DNA from: Psychrobacter sp. Cmf 22.2
GTDB taxonomy: Bacteria > Pseudomonadota > Gammaproteobacteria > Pseudomonadales > Moraxellaceae
Assembly: GCF_001921745.1 (NCBI RefSeq)
Contig: NZ_MRYA01000008.1
Span: 62,001 to 126,000 of the forward strand
Reading direction: 5' to 3'
DNA length: 64,000 bases
Below are positions 27,911-36,993 of the stretch, one piece after another (positions within the stretch are counted from its first letter, which is position 1; every line of letters begins with the position of its first letter). A program made the position numbers and the translations under genes. The notes beneath the pieces are model-generated. The model searched no databases, was not told the origin of the DNA, and saw nothing but the letters and a program-made list of their open reading frames with translations.

Positions 27911-27950
27911 AAAAAGCGCCTATTTCATCAAGTGAAATAGGCGCTTTTTT
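27911..27950 (+). terminator. Rho-independent terminator after proS
   Basis: GCGCCTATTTCA (27916-27927) pairs perfectly with TGAAATAGGCGC (27933-27944) around TCAAG, flanked by A5 and T6. It starts 24 bp after the proS stop and faces the convergent queF, so it can work both ways. Confidence 0.93.
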
Positions 27951-28004
27951 ATTTTATAGTAGGTCGGCTACATAATCTAAATTATACGAAACCAACCCTA
28001 TCAA

Positions 28005-28889
28005 TTACTGACGAATCAAACGGCTTGGTTTAGGTAATAAACCTATGTCACTGACGCGGCAAGGATTGATATCGATACCACCGCGGCGCGTATACCAAGC
28101 TCTAACCATCAATGCGCTTGGCTTATAATACTCGCTCAAATCAGCGAATATCTGTTCGACACATTGCTCATGGAAGCCATTGTGCTGACGGAAGCTCAAT
28201 ATATAACGCAGCATATTAGCGTCATTGAAAGGCTTAGCAGTCGTCATTGAAACCGCCAACGTGCCCCAATCTGGCTGATTGGTCACCGGACAGTTACTAC
28301 GCAGTAGATTGGAATAAAAGGTATACGGCTGAGTACCATCACTTACCACGCTTTCACTGCTCGCTTCTACTTCGTTTTCACTTAGCAATGACGCATCAGG
28401 ATGTTCAATTAATGCAACTTTGTCCGTGTTGCCTGCTAGTGCCTCATCAATACAGACGCCCTCAGGCCGAGAAATCAACAAACCTGTCGTTTTATCGTCC
28501 AAACCATGCTCTAAGCCAAACAACTCAACCTGCACCTTAGCTTGCACGCAGGCTGATAAATCTTTAGCAATCAGCGCTTGCACATCATCCCAGCTGGCAA
28601 ATTCGGTAAAGTTAATGCTGTTTAGGTACAATTTAAGCGATTTTGATTCGACAATGAATGGCGAGCTGGCAGGAAGACCAAAGCGGGCAATAGCAACTTG
28701 GGAGATGCCTTGGGTGTTGAGCCAAGACATCTCAAAAGCATGCCACCAATCCACACCGACTGCCAACTTATCATCATGCCAGCCAATCGCATCACGGCCC
28801 ATACGACGAGCAATAGGATATAGCGTCTCTGGACTATACTTGGTGGGGTAGTCGGTAGTTTGCTCACCCAAGATACCGTGAATACTCAT
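28005..28889 (-). CDS. queF: NADPH-dependent 7-cyano-7-deazaguanine reductase, long type
   Basis: QueF reduces preQ0 to preQ1 in queuosine biosynthesis. The 294-residue protein is the long, two-domain (YqcD-type) tunnelling-fold form. The N-terminal half has the substrate/NADPH signature ESKSLKLYLNSIN (from Glu81), and the C-terminal half has the catalytic Cys200 in SNCPVTNQPDWG followed by FRQHNGFHEQCVEQIF. Both conserved catalytic features are intact. It is a single-gene unit, convergent with proS. No preQ1 riboswitch is seen upstream. Confidence 0.95.
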   Translation of the reverse strand: MSIHGILGEQTTDYPTKYSPETLYPIARRMGRDAIGWHDDKLAVGVDWWHAFEMSWLNTQGISQVAIARFGLPASSPFIVESKSLKLYLNSINFTEFASWDDVQALIAKDLSACVQAKVQVELFGLEHGLDDKTTGLLISRPEGVCIDEALAGNTDKVALIEHPDASLLSENEVEASSESVVSDGTQPYTFYSNLLRSNCPVTNQPDWGTLAVSMTTAKPFNDANMLRYILSFRQHNGFHEQCVEQIFADLSEYYKPSALMVRAWYTRRGGIDINPCRVSDIGLLPKPSRLIRQ

Positions 28890-29009
28890 TTAATTTCCTA
28901 ATATTAAACCGTTAAAAACTTATTTCTAGTATGTCAGTTTCTAATACGCCAATGTGCCAACGTGTCAAAAAACTGGCCAGTAATGACGCTAACTTTTAGA
29001 TAATAAGGA

Positions 29010-29816
29010 TTACAAGCGCACGCGTGAACCATTACTTAGTAAGCGATAAGCAATAGTATAAAATATCGCACAGAATACAAAAATAGCGGCCATCGAATAC
29101 CAGACATTCACATCAGAATATCCCAAAATACCGTAGCGGAACGAGTTCACCATATAGACAATGGGATTTAATAACGAAACGTTTTGCCAAAACGGTGACA
29201 AATTTTCCATCGAATAAAATACCCCACCAAGATAAGTAAGCGGTGTCAGTACAAAGCTTGGAATGATAGAGATGTCATCAAACGAGCGCGCAAATACAGC
29301 ATTGATAAAGCCCCCAAGAGAAAACAAGATAGATGTACCCAGTACCGTAAATACCGTGACAAATAAATGCTCAATACCGAGGTCGGTAAAAAATAGCGCT
29401 ACTATTGAGACAATAATCCCGATTGCCAATCCGCGAAAGATACCTCCGCTAATATAACCCATCAAAATAGCATGCTTAGACACTGGTGAAACGAGTAGCT
29501 CTTCGATACTGGCCGTAAATTTGGCACTAAAAAAGCTTGAGACAACATTAGAGTAGCTGTTGGTAATAATCGACATCATAATTAGGCCAGGGACGATAAA
29601 CTGCATGTATGGCACGCCGCCCATCTCCCCCACACGTGAGCCGATCATCTTACCAAAAATGACAAAATATAGACTCATCGTAATAACTGGCGGCAGCAAT
29701 GTTTGGGGCCAAATACGCAAAATACGGCGCACCTCTTTTAACCAAATGGTACGAAAAGAGATCCACTTTTTGTTCCATGACATTGTTCTATTATGATCTA
29801 AGGCTCCTTGACTCAT
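29010..29816 (-). CDS. ABC-2 type transporter permease, YadH-like
   Basis: The 268-residue inner-membrane protein has six predicted helices and the ABC-2 family pattern: an N-terminal amphipathic lead (WLKEVRRILRIWPQTLLPPVITMSLY, with a break), GGVPYMQFIVPGLIMM near residue 68, a long periplasmic loop and the conserved LTPLTYLGGVFYSMENL near 186. It resembles E. coli YadH and drug/polysaccharide exporters of the DrrB/NodJ type. Its ATG overlaps the ATPase stop (ATGA), so the pair makes one transporter. Substrate unknown. Confidence 0.9.
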   Translation of the reverse strand: MSQGALDHNRTMSWNKKWISFRTIWLKEVRRILRIWPQTLLPPVITMSLYFVIFGKMIGSRVGEMGGVPYMQFIVPGLIMMSIITNSYSNVVSSFFSAKFTASIEELLVSPVSKHAILMGYISGGIFRGLAIGIIVSIVALFFTDLGIEHLFVTVFTVLGTSILFSLGGFINAVFARSFDDISIIPSFVLTPLTYLGGVFYSMENLSPFWQNVSLLNPIVYMVNSFRYGILGYSDVNVWYSMAAIFVFCAIFYTIAYRLLSNGSRVRL

Positions 29817-30775
29817 AATCCTGCCTCCTTCATGCTATCTGCACTTTGAATATTTTTGTCAACTAAGCGCATGAATAACTCTTCTAAGCGATTGGCTTTA
29901 GTACGCATACTAGCGACAGTGACGCCTTGGTCGGACAATTGACGAAAGACACTGTTTAATGACTCACCTTCGGTCAGCGTAACTTCAAGTGTCTGGTTGT
30001 CAGGTTGTGTTACACCTGTTACCTCAGTTAATTTTAATTCACGCGTAAGGGGCGTATCTAAATCAAACACAAAGGTTTCAACTGACAACTGCGCTAGTAA
30101 GTTTTTCATTTCTGTATTAATACGAATTTCACCATGATCTAAGATTGCAATACGCTTACACAACTGCTCAGCTTCTTCGAGATAATGCGTGGTCAAAATG
30201 ATGGTCGTGTTTTCTTCAACATTGATCTGCTGCATAAACTCCCACATAGAGCGGCGCAGCTCAATATCCACCCCAGCGGTCGGCTCATCAAGAATCAACA
30301 GTTTTGGTTTATGAATCAAGGCGCGTGCAATCATCAAACGACGTTTCATACCACCTGATAGCTCACGTGACTTATTGTCGCGCTTATCCCATAAGCCAAG
30401 AGCCGTCAGCAATCGTTTTGCCCGTGGTCGCGCTTCTTTAGCTGGAATACCAAAGTAACCAGCTTGAGTAATCAAAATGTCTTGTACTTTTTCAAACTGG
30501 TTAAAATTGAACTCTTGCGGTACTACGCCAAGATACTGTTTGGCAACTGAAGGATTGGTCAACAGATCCGTACCAAAAATATTGACGCTACCAGTTGTAG
30601 GTTTAAATAATGAGCTAATAATGCCAATCATTGTTGACTTGCCAGCCCCATTTGGGCCAAGCAAAGCAAAAAATCCACCTTGTGGCACCGTTAGGCTGAC
30701 ATCTTTTAGCGCCGAAAACCCATTATCATAGGTTTTGGATAGATTTTGGATAGAAAGCGCTGGTACCTCAGACAT
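29813..30775 (-). CDS. ABC transporter ATP-binding protein, YadG-like
   Basis: The 320-residue ATPase partners with the permease just downstream. It has Walker A GPNGAGKST at residues 40-48, a Q-loop (VVPQEF), the signature LSGGMKRRLMIARAL near 138, Walker B LLILDEPTAGVD and the H-loop TTHYLEEAE. The C-terminal ~100 residues form the extra regulatory domain of the CcmA/DrrA group (ending LEELFMRLVDKN). Similar pairs (YadGH, NodIJ, DrrAB) export small molecules or glycans; the substrate here is unknown. The promoter must lie in the ~230-bp gap upstream, which also holds the cytochrome terminator. Confidence 0.92.
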   Translation of the reverse strand: MSEVPALSIQNLSKTYDNGFSALKDVSLTVPQGGFFALLGPNGAGKSTMIGIISSLFKPTTGSVNIFGTDLLTNPSVAKQYLGVVPQEFNFNQFEKVQDILITQAGYFGIPAKEARPRAKRLLTALGLWDKRDNKSRELSGGMKRRLMIARALIHKPKLLILDEPTAGVDIELRRSMWEFMQQINVEENTTIILTTHYLEEAEQLCKRIAILDHGEIRINTEMKNLLAQLSVETFVFDLDTPLTRELKLTEVTGVTQPDNQTLEVTLTEGESLNSVFRQLSDQGVTVASMRTKANRLEELFMRLVDKNIQSADSMKEAGL

Positions 30776-30897
30776 GAATACCTCTTTATAAATTTATAAA
30801 ATAAATGTTGTAATGCCTTGATGTGAGGTTGCTATAGACAGATTTCAACTATCGCAATATATAACAACACTATTGATTTCATCAATCACCAATCATA

Positions 30898-30934
30898 AAA
30901 AAACGTCTATCTCAGTCAACGAAATAGACGTTTT
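30898..30934 (-). terminator. Rho-independent terminator after the cytochrome c gene
   Basis: On the minus strand AAAACGTCTAT pairs with ATAGACGTTTT around a short A/T-rich internal segment, followed by T7 and ATGATT. It starts 74 bp past the cytochrome stop codon at 31008 and separates it from the ABC transporter operon. Confidence 0.88.
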
Positions 30935-31007
30935 ATGGTCGTATACAACACGTGTCAGAACAGTAGTTTCAGAGCTACTCTCTATAGCGTAACTTTATCT
31001 TTTCAGA

Positions 31008-31685
31008 CTAGCTTGCTTCATCAATCATATAATCTACAGCGTTTTGGACTTCTTCATCAGGAATGTTAGCACCGCCTTTTGCTGGCATAGCATTAAAACC
31101 ATTAATAGCATGCGTATACAACGTGTCTGAACCTTTCGCTATACGTGGTCCCCAAGCACCTGCATCACCCAGCATAGGTGAACCAAGCAATCCTGAAGCA
31201 TGGCAAGTTTGACATACTGCATTATATACTGCTTTGCCGTCACGAGGGCCATCACCTGCTGCTGGGCCAGCGGCACGCGCTGTCACATCACAAACTTCAT
31301 CATCTTCAAAACAGACTTTAGCAACCGGTTGAATACGAGCTATCAGATTAGGATATAGGGCAATAAGCTTTTGCACTTGCGGTGTATCCTCAGGAATCGG
31401 CTCTTCATTAGTTACCGGAGCCGCTTGCGCTGTTTCTTCTGTTGCCGCTTCTTCTGTCGTAGCGTCAGCAGGCAGAGCACCATCGACAGGAGCAGTATCG
31501 CTTGTCGTATCAGCGGCAGCTTTTGGTTCATCGCCTAGTTGTTGAGGAACATCTTCAACCACTTCTTGTGCTTCTGTTACATCAGATATGGTTACAGGTG
31601 TATCTGCAATATCTTCGGCTTGGCTCACTGCGATACTAGCGATTCCTAGAATGGCAGCTGCCGATAACATAACTACTTTTCTCAT
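31008..31685 (-). CDS. Cytochrome c5 family protein
   Basis: The 225-residue periplasmic protein carries one haem c site, CQTCH near residue 158, with a downstream Met ligand candidate in FNAMPAKGG. The signal peptide (VVMLSAAAILGIASIAVSQAED) has its cleavage site after SQA. Between them lies an Asp/Ala/Thr/Glu-rich, low-complexity linker (about residues 30-100). The C-terminal ~85 residues match cytochrome c5 (YNAVCQTCHASGLLGSPMLGD, YTHAINGFNAMPAKGG). Two extra Cys (CFEDDEVC) before the haem domain could form a disulfide. It likely shuttles electrons to a terminal oxidase. It stands alone on the minus strand. Confidence 0.9.
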   Translation of the reverse strand: MRKVVMLSAAAILGIASIAVSQAEDIADTPVTISDVTEAQEVVEDVPQQLGDEPKAAADTTSDTAPVDGALPADATTEEAATEETAQAAPVTNEEPIPEDTPQVQKLIALYPNLIARIQPVAKVCFEDDEVCDVTARAAGPAAGDGPRDGKAVYNAVCQTCHASGLLGSPMLGDAGAWGPRIAKGSDTLYTHAINGFNAMPAKGGANIPDEEVQNAVDYMIDEAS

Positions 31686-31828
31686 TCGTCACGTTCTCTT
31701 ATTTACGTATACAAGCGCTAACACGACTTGGACTTTCTGTCTATCTTCCTCTGACAGTATCTAGTTATCAACAGCAAACAGCCATCCCAGATGCAAGCGT
31801 ACTTGTAATCGGTGATTATGAATATGAA

Positions 31829-31853
31829 TTTTCCCTAACATTATAAGGGAAAA
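31829..31853. other. A/T-flanked hairpin upstream of the cytochrome gene
   Basis: TTTTCCCT (31829-31836) pairs with AGGGAAAA (31846-31853) around a 9-nt loop. It lies in the 370-bp gap between the cytochrome c5 gene and tRNA-Arg. Symmetric and near-palindromic, it could be a leftover terminator or an operator; nothing else is recognisable in this gap. Confidence 0.35.
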
Positions 31854-32057
31854 GGTATGTAAATTGCCATGCCTGTTTACTGACTATCTGAGTATTTATC
31901 AAATAATCCTAAGAGCTTGTTTCATTTATTGGCTTTGTCGCTTTTATTTGTTAGACTAAGCGGTCTTTATTTTTCGACGACTTATAACTTATACTGCAAG
32001 TCTGGTTTTTACACCCAATGAGTTGATTCACTTTACATAGCAGTTCACTCATCTTAT

Positions 32058-32134
32058 GCGCTCGTAGCTCAGTTGGATAGAGTATCGGTTTCCGAAGCCG
32101 AGGGTCGTGGGTTCGATTCCCGCCGAGCGCACCA
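32058..32134 (+). tRNA. tRNA-Arg(CCG)
   Basis: A 77-nt cloverleaf. Acceptor GCGCTCG pairs with CGAGCGC, the D-stem is GCTC/GAGT, and the anticodon stem TCGGT/GCCGA surrounds the loop TTCCGAA with anticodon CCG. The T-arm is GTGGG-TTCGATT-CCCGC, and CCA is encoded. It reads the CGG arginine codon. A long minus-strand ORF over this gene is spurious (see rejected list). Confidence 0.97.
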
Positions 32135-32593
32135 ATCATTGTAACCAATCTATTATTTCAAAGTATATCTCACTGAGCCAACTTATCTATTTTGGTTTAG
32201 CTGTAATGCTATGTCTGGCATTTCCAAAACTTTCTTATCAAATACCTGTTTACTCTAAACTTACCCTTCTCTTTTATCACTCCTAAACTTTTCTTTTGAG
32301 CAAGCTACTTTATGGCAAAAATACGCCTTTTTGCTTTCTTCGCTTAATCTTTACAAAAAAACTACTTTTATTAGAAATAATACTTACATTTTAAAAGCAA
32401 CCTAAGTATTATTGCTTATTAGGTATTTATGTAACTATATGTAATTAAATGAATATATAGCAATATTCTAGTAACCAAATATAGATTCAAGTACAGAATA
32501 TTTTTGGCTCGTTAATTGCATGTTTAAGATAGGTTTAAACGAGCCAGCGGTTTATAACTTTTAATATAGTATGAGTTAAGTCTAGGAGACGTA
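32135..32593. other. AT-rich intergenic region downstream of tRNA-Arg
   Basis: About 460 bp with no gene-like ORF. It is markedly AT-rich from about 32340 to 32500. No clear terminator follows the tRNA and no repeat is seen. It should contain the promoter for the small ORF at 32594. Confidence 0.5.
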
Positions 32594-32677
32594 ATGAGTG
32601 TATTTTATATGGCAGCATTATCAGTAGGGTCTGTATTCTGGGGAATGGTTGTTGTTTGGCTGATGGCAACGCGGTAA
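32594..32677 (+). CDS. Possible 27-residue single-helix membrane protein
   Basis: ATG at 32594 opens a 27-codon frame to TAA at 32675-32677. The product starts MSVFYMAALSVGSVFWG and ends LMATR; it is one hydrophobic helix with a basic C-terminus, so an N-out, C-in topology is expected. TAGGAGAC (32583-32590) is a good ribosome binding site about 4 nt before the ATG. Such tiny proteins often tune respiratory complexes or transporters, but I do not recognise a family. Only the SD and composition support it, so it may be spurious. Confidence 0.5.
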   Translation: MSVFYMAALSVGSVFWGMVVVWLMATR

Positions 32678-32695
32678 GTAGCTGGCTTGTTGAGC

Positions 32696-33064
32696 TCAAC
32701 ATATTTCTTGCAAGTCAGTACCAAGCTGGGCTCGACTCGGTACTCGATGATAATTGATAATAGGCACCTCTCCTAAGCGGCGCTCACCAGCTGCGATACT
32801 ATTATCTATGGTAATCATTGCAATCTTTTTATTCTCTTTGGTAATTAGCAAATGCTTAGCTCTTCTGCTGGTACTATAGTTAGGAAAGTGTTTTTTAATT
32901 AAAATAGCTGTCTTTTGTAAGCTATCATTTGTTAATGGCTTCTTACCCGCTGAGGCGTGTGCTCCACTTTTGGGATTGACTTTATTACTACGTAAATGTG
33001 CTATCAGCCATAGTACTGTAATGACTGCTAGCAATATGACAAGCCACCAAATTCCGTCTATCAT
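32696..33064 (-). CDS. Membrane-anchored small protein of unknown function
   Basis: The 122-residue protein has an N-terminal transmembrane helix (about residues 4-24) and then a Lys-rich linker. A small cytosolic domain (about 45-122) contains KHLLITKENKKIAMITID, a conserved-looking RRLGEVPIINYHRVPS and the end GTDLQEI. The two segments resemble a compact alpha/beta module, but I cannot name a family. It is convergent with the small ORF at 32594 and divergent from cobB, 35 bp away; the two could share a regulatory region. Confidence 0.65.
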   Translation of the reverse strand: MIDGIWWLVILLAVITVLWLIAHLRSNKVNPKSGAHASAGKKPLTNDSLQKTAILIKKHFPNYSTSRRAKHLLITKENKKIAMITIDNSIAAGERRLGEVPIINYHRVPSRAQLGTDLQEIC

Positions 33065-33099
33065 AGAAAAGTATATCCATTATTAGCAAGGGTTAAGTC

Positions 33100-33903
33100 A
33101 TGGTAGCAGAATTATCGCCAAAACTAATAGCAGAAGTACATCGGGCTGCTGAGTTATTAGCGGTTCGACCACAGATCTGTATTCTAACAGGTGCAGGTGT
33201 ATCAGCAGAAAGTGGCATTCCAACTTTTCGTGATAAGCAAACTGGTCTCTGGGAACATTATCGGGCAGAGGATTTGGCAAGCCCCACTGCCTTTGCTCGG
33301 GATCCACATTTGGTATGGTCATGGTATCAATGGCGCAGGCAAATGGTCCATGACAAAAAACCTAATCCTGCTCACTATGCGCTTGCCAAGTGGCAACAAG
33401 ACGCTAAAAACCACAAACAGCGCTTTACATTGGTCACACAAAACGTCGATGATTTACATGAACAAGCAGGCAGTAGAGTCACCCATCTACATGGTCATCT
33501 GTGGCGTAATCGTTGTCATGACTGTGGTACGCCCTACCAGAGTGAAACAGAAGCTTCAAATAGTAATAAAAAATCTATTGAGTTTGATGACAGCCTAATA
33601 TCTTGCCAACAGTGTGATGGTTATATCAGACCTGATATTGTCTGGTTTGGTGAAGCGCTACCCGTACAAGCGTGGCAAACAGCTGAGAATGCTGCCGCCA
33701 GTTGCGATGTGTTCATCAGCATTGGTACATCAAGCTTAGTATACCCTGCAGCGGGTCTGGCACAATTAGCCCAGCAAAATGGCGCAAAAGTCATCGAGAT
33801 AAACCCCAATCCAACCCCTAATACTATCGTCGATATTACCCTAGCTGCAAACGCTGGCGTAGTACTGCCTTTATTGATGCAAAAAATGGCTCCGCTAACT
33901 TAA
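33100..33903 (+). CDS. cobB: NAD-dependent protein deacylase, class III sirtuin (CobB-like)
   Basis: This sirtuin removes acyl groups from lysine using NAD+. The 267-residue protein has GAGVSAESGIPTFRD from residue 31, TQNVDDLH at 113-120, the catalytic His131 in HLHG and the Cys4 zinc site (Cys139, 142, 169, 172). The Tyr76-x-x-Arg79 pair (WYQWRR) is the acyl-pocket motif of class III enzymes such as SIRT5 and E. coli CobB, which favour succinyl or malonyl lysine. The C-terminus has IGTSSLVYPAAGL and the NPNPTPN region. It is a single-gene unit. Confidence 0.93.
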   Translation: MVAELSPKLIAEVHRAAELLAVRPQICILTGAGVSAESGIPTFRDKQTGLWEHYRAEDLASPTAFARDPHLVWSWYQWRRQMVHDKKPNPAHYALAKWQQDAKNHKQRFTLVTQNVDDLHEQAGSRVTHLHGHLWRNRCHDCGTPYQSETEASNSNKKSIEFDDSLISCQQCDGYIRPDIVWFGEALPVQAWQTAENAAASCDVFISIGTSSLVYPAAGLAQLAQQNGAKVIEINPNPTPNTIVDITLAANAGVVLPLLMQKMAPLT

Positions 33904-34027
33904 TCACTGTATAAAAGACAACGCCTGTACTTACCGACAAGACAAAGATGCAAAAGACAAAGACGCAAAGTATTAATAACAACTACATGCTCTATAAGTG
34001 ATTAAGTCTCTAATAGCTCCTAACCAG

Positions 34028-35026
34028 TTACTGCAATGCGCGCTCCACTTTAGCCAAGTATGCTTTTTTTAGGTCATCATCTATAAATGATGATCTAAAA
34101 GAGTTTTTTACCAAAGTGACAATATCGTTTTCTGTTAGTGGCAAGTTTTCGTGCAGGTTGATGAAGTTTTGGTTGATATAGCCTTTAAAGTAGGCTGGAT
34201 CATCTGAATTGACGCTCACATTCAGGCCATAATCCAAAAGCTCTTTTATATTATGCGCTTTATAGTCTTCAAATACCTTTAGTTCAATATTTGAGTTTGG
34301 GCAAACCGTAAGCGGTATTTGCTCTTCTTTTAGCCGCTGCATAAGCGCATCACTATGGATTGACTGTACGCCGTGGTCTATTCTATCGATACCCAATAAG
34401 TCTAAGGCTTCATTAATATAAGAAAAGTCGCCTTCTTCGCCTGCATGAGCGACCAATCTAAACCCTTCCTCTTTTGCCTTTTTAAATACCTCTGTAAATT
34501 TCGATGGTGGGTTGCCAAGCTCCGAAGAGTCAAGACCAACGCCGATAATATCGTCCTTAAATGCCATTGCCTCCTCTAACGTATCAAAAGCATCTTGCTG
34601 TGACAAATGACGTAAAAAACACATGATAATTCCAGAAGTAATACCGTATCTTTCTTTGGCATCAGCCAGCGCTTCTTTTATACCAGTGATTACAGTTTCA
34701 AAAGCGATGCCTCTTACCGTATGCGTCTGAGGGTCAAAGAATATCTCAGTATGAATAACATTGTCTTCAACACATTTTAAGATATATTCCCAAGTCAAAT
34801 CATAGAAGTCGTCTTTTGTAATAAGTACATTAGCACCAGCGTAATAGATATCCAAAAAGGTCTGTAGATTGGTAAAATTATAAGCGTTACGTACGTCTTC
34901 TATATCTTTATAGGGAATATCTATGTTGTTTTTTTTGGCCAGTCTAAACATAAGCTCAGGCTCTAACGAACCCTCGATATGTAAATGCAGCTCAGCTTTT
35001 GGTAATTTTTTTATCAGATCAATCAT
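34028..35026 (-). CDS. Adenine deaminase of the adenosine deaminase-like family
   Basis: The 332-residue amidohydrolase belongs to the adenosine/adenine deaminase family. It has zinc ligands HLHIEG (His14, His16), VAHAGEEG near residue 193 and DHGVQSIHSD, and the catalytic NSDDPAYF motif near residue 276. Several blocks (YYAGANVLITKDDFYDLTWEY, FFDPQTHTVRGI, GLDSSELGNPPSKF) match the adenine-specific group (adenine aminohydrolase; e.g. the Pseudomonas enzyme) more than true adenosine deaminases. I infer adenine to hypoxanthine in purine salvage. The gene stands upstream of nothing on its strand; the TPM gene ends only 45 bp before its start, and they may share a transcript. Confidence 0.9.
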   Translation of the reverse strand: MIDLIKKLPKAELHLHIEGSLEPELMFRLAKKNNIDIPYKDIEDVRNAYNFTNLQTFLDIYYAGANVLITKDDFYDLTWEYILKCVEDNVIHTEIFFDPQTHTVRGIAFETVITGIKEALADAKERYGITSGIIMCFLRHLSQQDAFDTLEEAMAFKDDIIGVGLDSSELGNPPSKFTEVFKKAKEEGFRLVAHAGEEGDFSYINEALDLLGIDRIDHGVQSIHSDALMQRLKEEQIPLTVCPNSNIELKVFEDYKAHNIKELLDYGLNVSVNSDDPAYFKGYINQNFINLHENLPLTENDIVTLVKNSFRSSFIDDDLKKAYLAKVERALQ

Positions 35027-35070
35027 AATATACCCTTATCTTTAACTACCTATCTATAATTTTGTAGAAT

Positions 35071-35601
35071 CTACTTTAAAAAGACTACCGTATCAGACAG
35101 CTCATTACCTGCTGGGTCATGCTCTAAGTGGTAATACTGACGCAGTAGTTGTCCTATCTCATCTAATAAATCAGTCAAGCTTTCTTCTGATTTTTTGTTA
35201 GCAATACCAGTCACCGCTTTGTCACACATTGCACGCCATACTGTAGGACTGACATGAGCGCTAATACCACGATCTGCGACAATCTCTAGCTTATGCTCAC
35301 AGATGTTGACATAAACCAAGACCCCCGTGTTTTCCTCAGTATCCCATACGCGGTATTCGCTAAACAAATCAATAGCACGCTCGCGGCAGTTAGTACTATA
35401 AGCTTCTGGGATAGGCAGATGGTTTTCTATAACCAAAAAAACCTCACCGCGATGACCTTGCTCTGCTTCTGTCACCTTTGCTGTCAGGCGGGCCTTAACC
35501 TCTGCTGTTAGCCATTTGCTATTTAGCATCGGAACAAACAAGACTTGACGCCACCAGCGAGCAAAACTTGCCTCTGATGAAGGTAAGTTGTTTTGTGCCA
35601 T
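35071..35601 (-). CDS. TPM-domain protein without membrane anchor
   Basis: The 176-residue protein has a TPM (TLP18.3/Psb32/MOLO-1) domain at about residues 25-150. Features are the helix LTAKVTEAEQGHRGEVFLVIENHLP, the ...RAIDLFSEYRVWDTEENTGVLVYVN block and EIVADRGISAHVSPTVW. TPM domains are acid-phosphatase-like folds of uncertain activity, acting at membranes. It has no signal peptide or transmembrane segment. It is the last gene of lemA-TPM-TPM on the minus strand, about 115 bp after its larger paralogue. Confidence 0.88.
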   Translation of the reverse strand: MAQNNLPSSEASFARWWRQVLFVPMLNSKWLTAEVKARLTAKVTEAEQGHRGEVFLVIENHLPIPEAYSTNCRERAIDLFSEYRVWDTEENTGVLVYVNICEHKLEIVADRGISAHVSPTVWRAMCDKAVTGIANKKSEESLTDLLDEIGQLLRQYYHLEHDPAGNELSDTVVFLK

Positions 35602-35714
35602 AATTTTTCCTCAAGTAGGCGATTGCTCATTGTCATCTAATACATTATCAAACAAATTATAAAAGCAACGTTCTTAATATTTAATTCTACAGATCGATTT
35701 TTATGATGGTTGGT

Positions 35715-36875
35715 CTACCAAGATCCACCAGCACCGCCACCACCAAAGCCGCCACCGCCGCCGCCGAAGCCGCCACCACCAAAGCCACCACCACTGCCAC
35801 CGCCAAGTCCAGGTAAGAAAATCAAACCGCCGCCGCCGCGTCCACCACGACCACCGCCGCCTGAACCCCTAGCGATTAAGAACATCCAGATAAATATGGC
35901 CATAATAACAGTCATAAAGAATCCGCCGCCCAAGGCTAAAGAACCAGCGAAGAAACCACCAGCCGTTAAGATAGAGCCAAATACTCGTCCAAAAATACTA
36001 GTGATAAACTTACCAAAAATCATCGCCATGATAAACAAAAAGACAGGAGTTGACGGCTCATCTGAACCTTGCTGAGCGTTACGTTCTGCAGCTTGAGCGT
36101 CAGCGCGAGCCAGCACGTCAGGATCAGCATTTAGTCGAGCCTCAAGCGCACTAACACCTGCTAACAATCCAGACCCATAGTTATTTTGTTTAAATAGCGG
36201 CGTAATATCCTCACGGATAATACGATTGACCGCTGCATCCGGCAACACGCCTTCTAACCCATAACCAGTTAGGATATACATATCACGATCATTGACTGCT
36301 ACCACAATCAATAAACCGTCATCCGTGTCCTCTTCTCCAAGCTCCCACTTATTGGCAACCTGTAGAGCATAATCAAATATAGGTAAGCCATTTGTGCTAG
36401 GTACGATGACGACTGCTGCTTGAGCTAGACCTTGCTGGTAAATATTCCTAAGCTGAGTCTCTAAACGCTGTTTCTCTTGTGGGTTTAGAATATTTGCTTG
36501 ATCGACGACCGGTTGGTTTAATATGAGTTTATCAGCATCAACACTAGCCGCATCAGATTGTATAGGTGGCTGGGCAGTGCTCTGAGACGGTGCTACCGCT
36601 TCATCACTGGCGGCATTTGGATTGATAGCATCATTGCCAAGTATGGCACCTCCAACAGCGTCGTTGCCAAGTACCGCGTCATTGATAGCTTCATTCGCCT
36701 CGCCAGCTTTAGCAATCGCCACTAGGTCCTCAACGCTACGGTTTTGCATCTGCGTATTGGTAGCATTCTCAGTTGTTGCAGCATTAGCATCCTCTGACGC
36801 AGCATACAACAACGTCGTACTGCTTGCGCTGAGTATTAATAGTAATGCCGAGACGATTGCTTTTGAATTCTTCAT
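35715..36875 (-). CDS. TPM-domain membrane protein with Gly-rich C-terminus, YgcG-like
   Basis: The 386-residue protein has a signal peptide (residues 1-26, cleavage near LYAA-SE) and an Ala/Asn-rich linker. A periplasmic TPM domain spans about 120-250 (VVDQANILNPQEKQRLETQLR, LPIFDYALQVANKWELGEEDTDDGLLIVVAVNDRDMYILTGYG regions). Two membrane helices lie around residues 275-345. A Gly-rich tail ends in GGSW. This is the classic YgcG-like partner of LemA, as the pair occurs in many bacteria. The linker has two near-identical repeats (NDAVGGAILGNDAI). Its activity is unknown; it is cotranscribed with lemA, 118 bp upstream. Confidence 0.9.
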   Translation of the reverse strand: MKNSKAIVSALLLILSASSTTLLYAASEDANAATTENATNTQMQNRSVEDLVAIAKAGEANEAINDAVLGNDAVGGAILGNDAINPNAASDEAVAPSQSTAQPPIQSDAASVDADKLILNQPVVDQANILNPQEKQRLETQLRNIYQQGLAQAAVVIVPSTNGLPIFDYALQVANKWELGEEDTDDGLLIVVAVNDRDMYILTGYGLEGVLPDAAVNRIIREDITPLFKQNNYGSGLLAGVSALEARLNADPDVLARADAQAAERNAQQGSDEPSTPVFLFIMAMIFGKFITSIFGRVFGSILTAGGFFAGSLALGGGFFMTVIMAIFIWMFLIARGSGGGGRGGRGGGGLIFLPGLGGGSGGGFGGGGFGGGGGGFGGGGAGGSW

Positions 36876-36993
36876 CTAATCTATACCACCTTTAGTGACA
36901 TGCTTGCTGAACGAAATTATGACTTACTATAAATAGGCATGTACTATTTTTTCACACCTTTAACCGCTTTATTTTAACCATAAAAAGCCAATC

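Noticed and set aside
31951..32148. 65-codon minus-strand ORF across tRNA-Arg
   Set aside because: Its product (GGNRTHDPRLRKPILYPTELRA-like) is the well-known false protein read antisense to tRNA-Arg.
35710..36075. Proline-rich plus-strand ORF
   Set aside because: Antisense of the Gly-rich tail of the YgcG-like gene; Pro codons mirror Gly codons.
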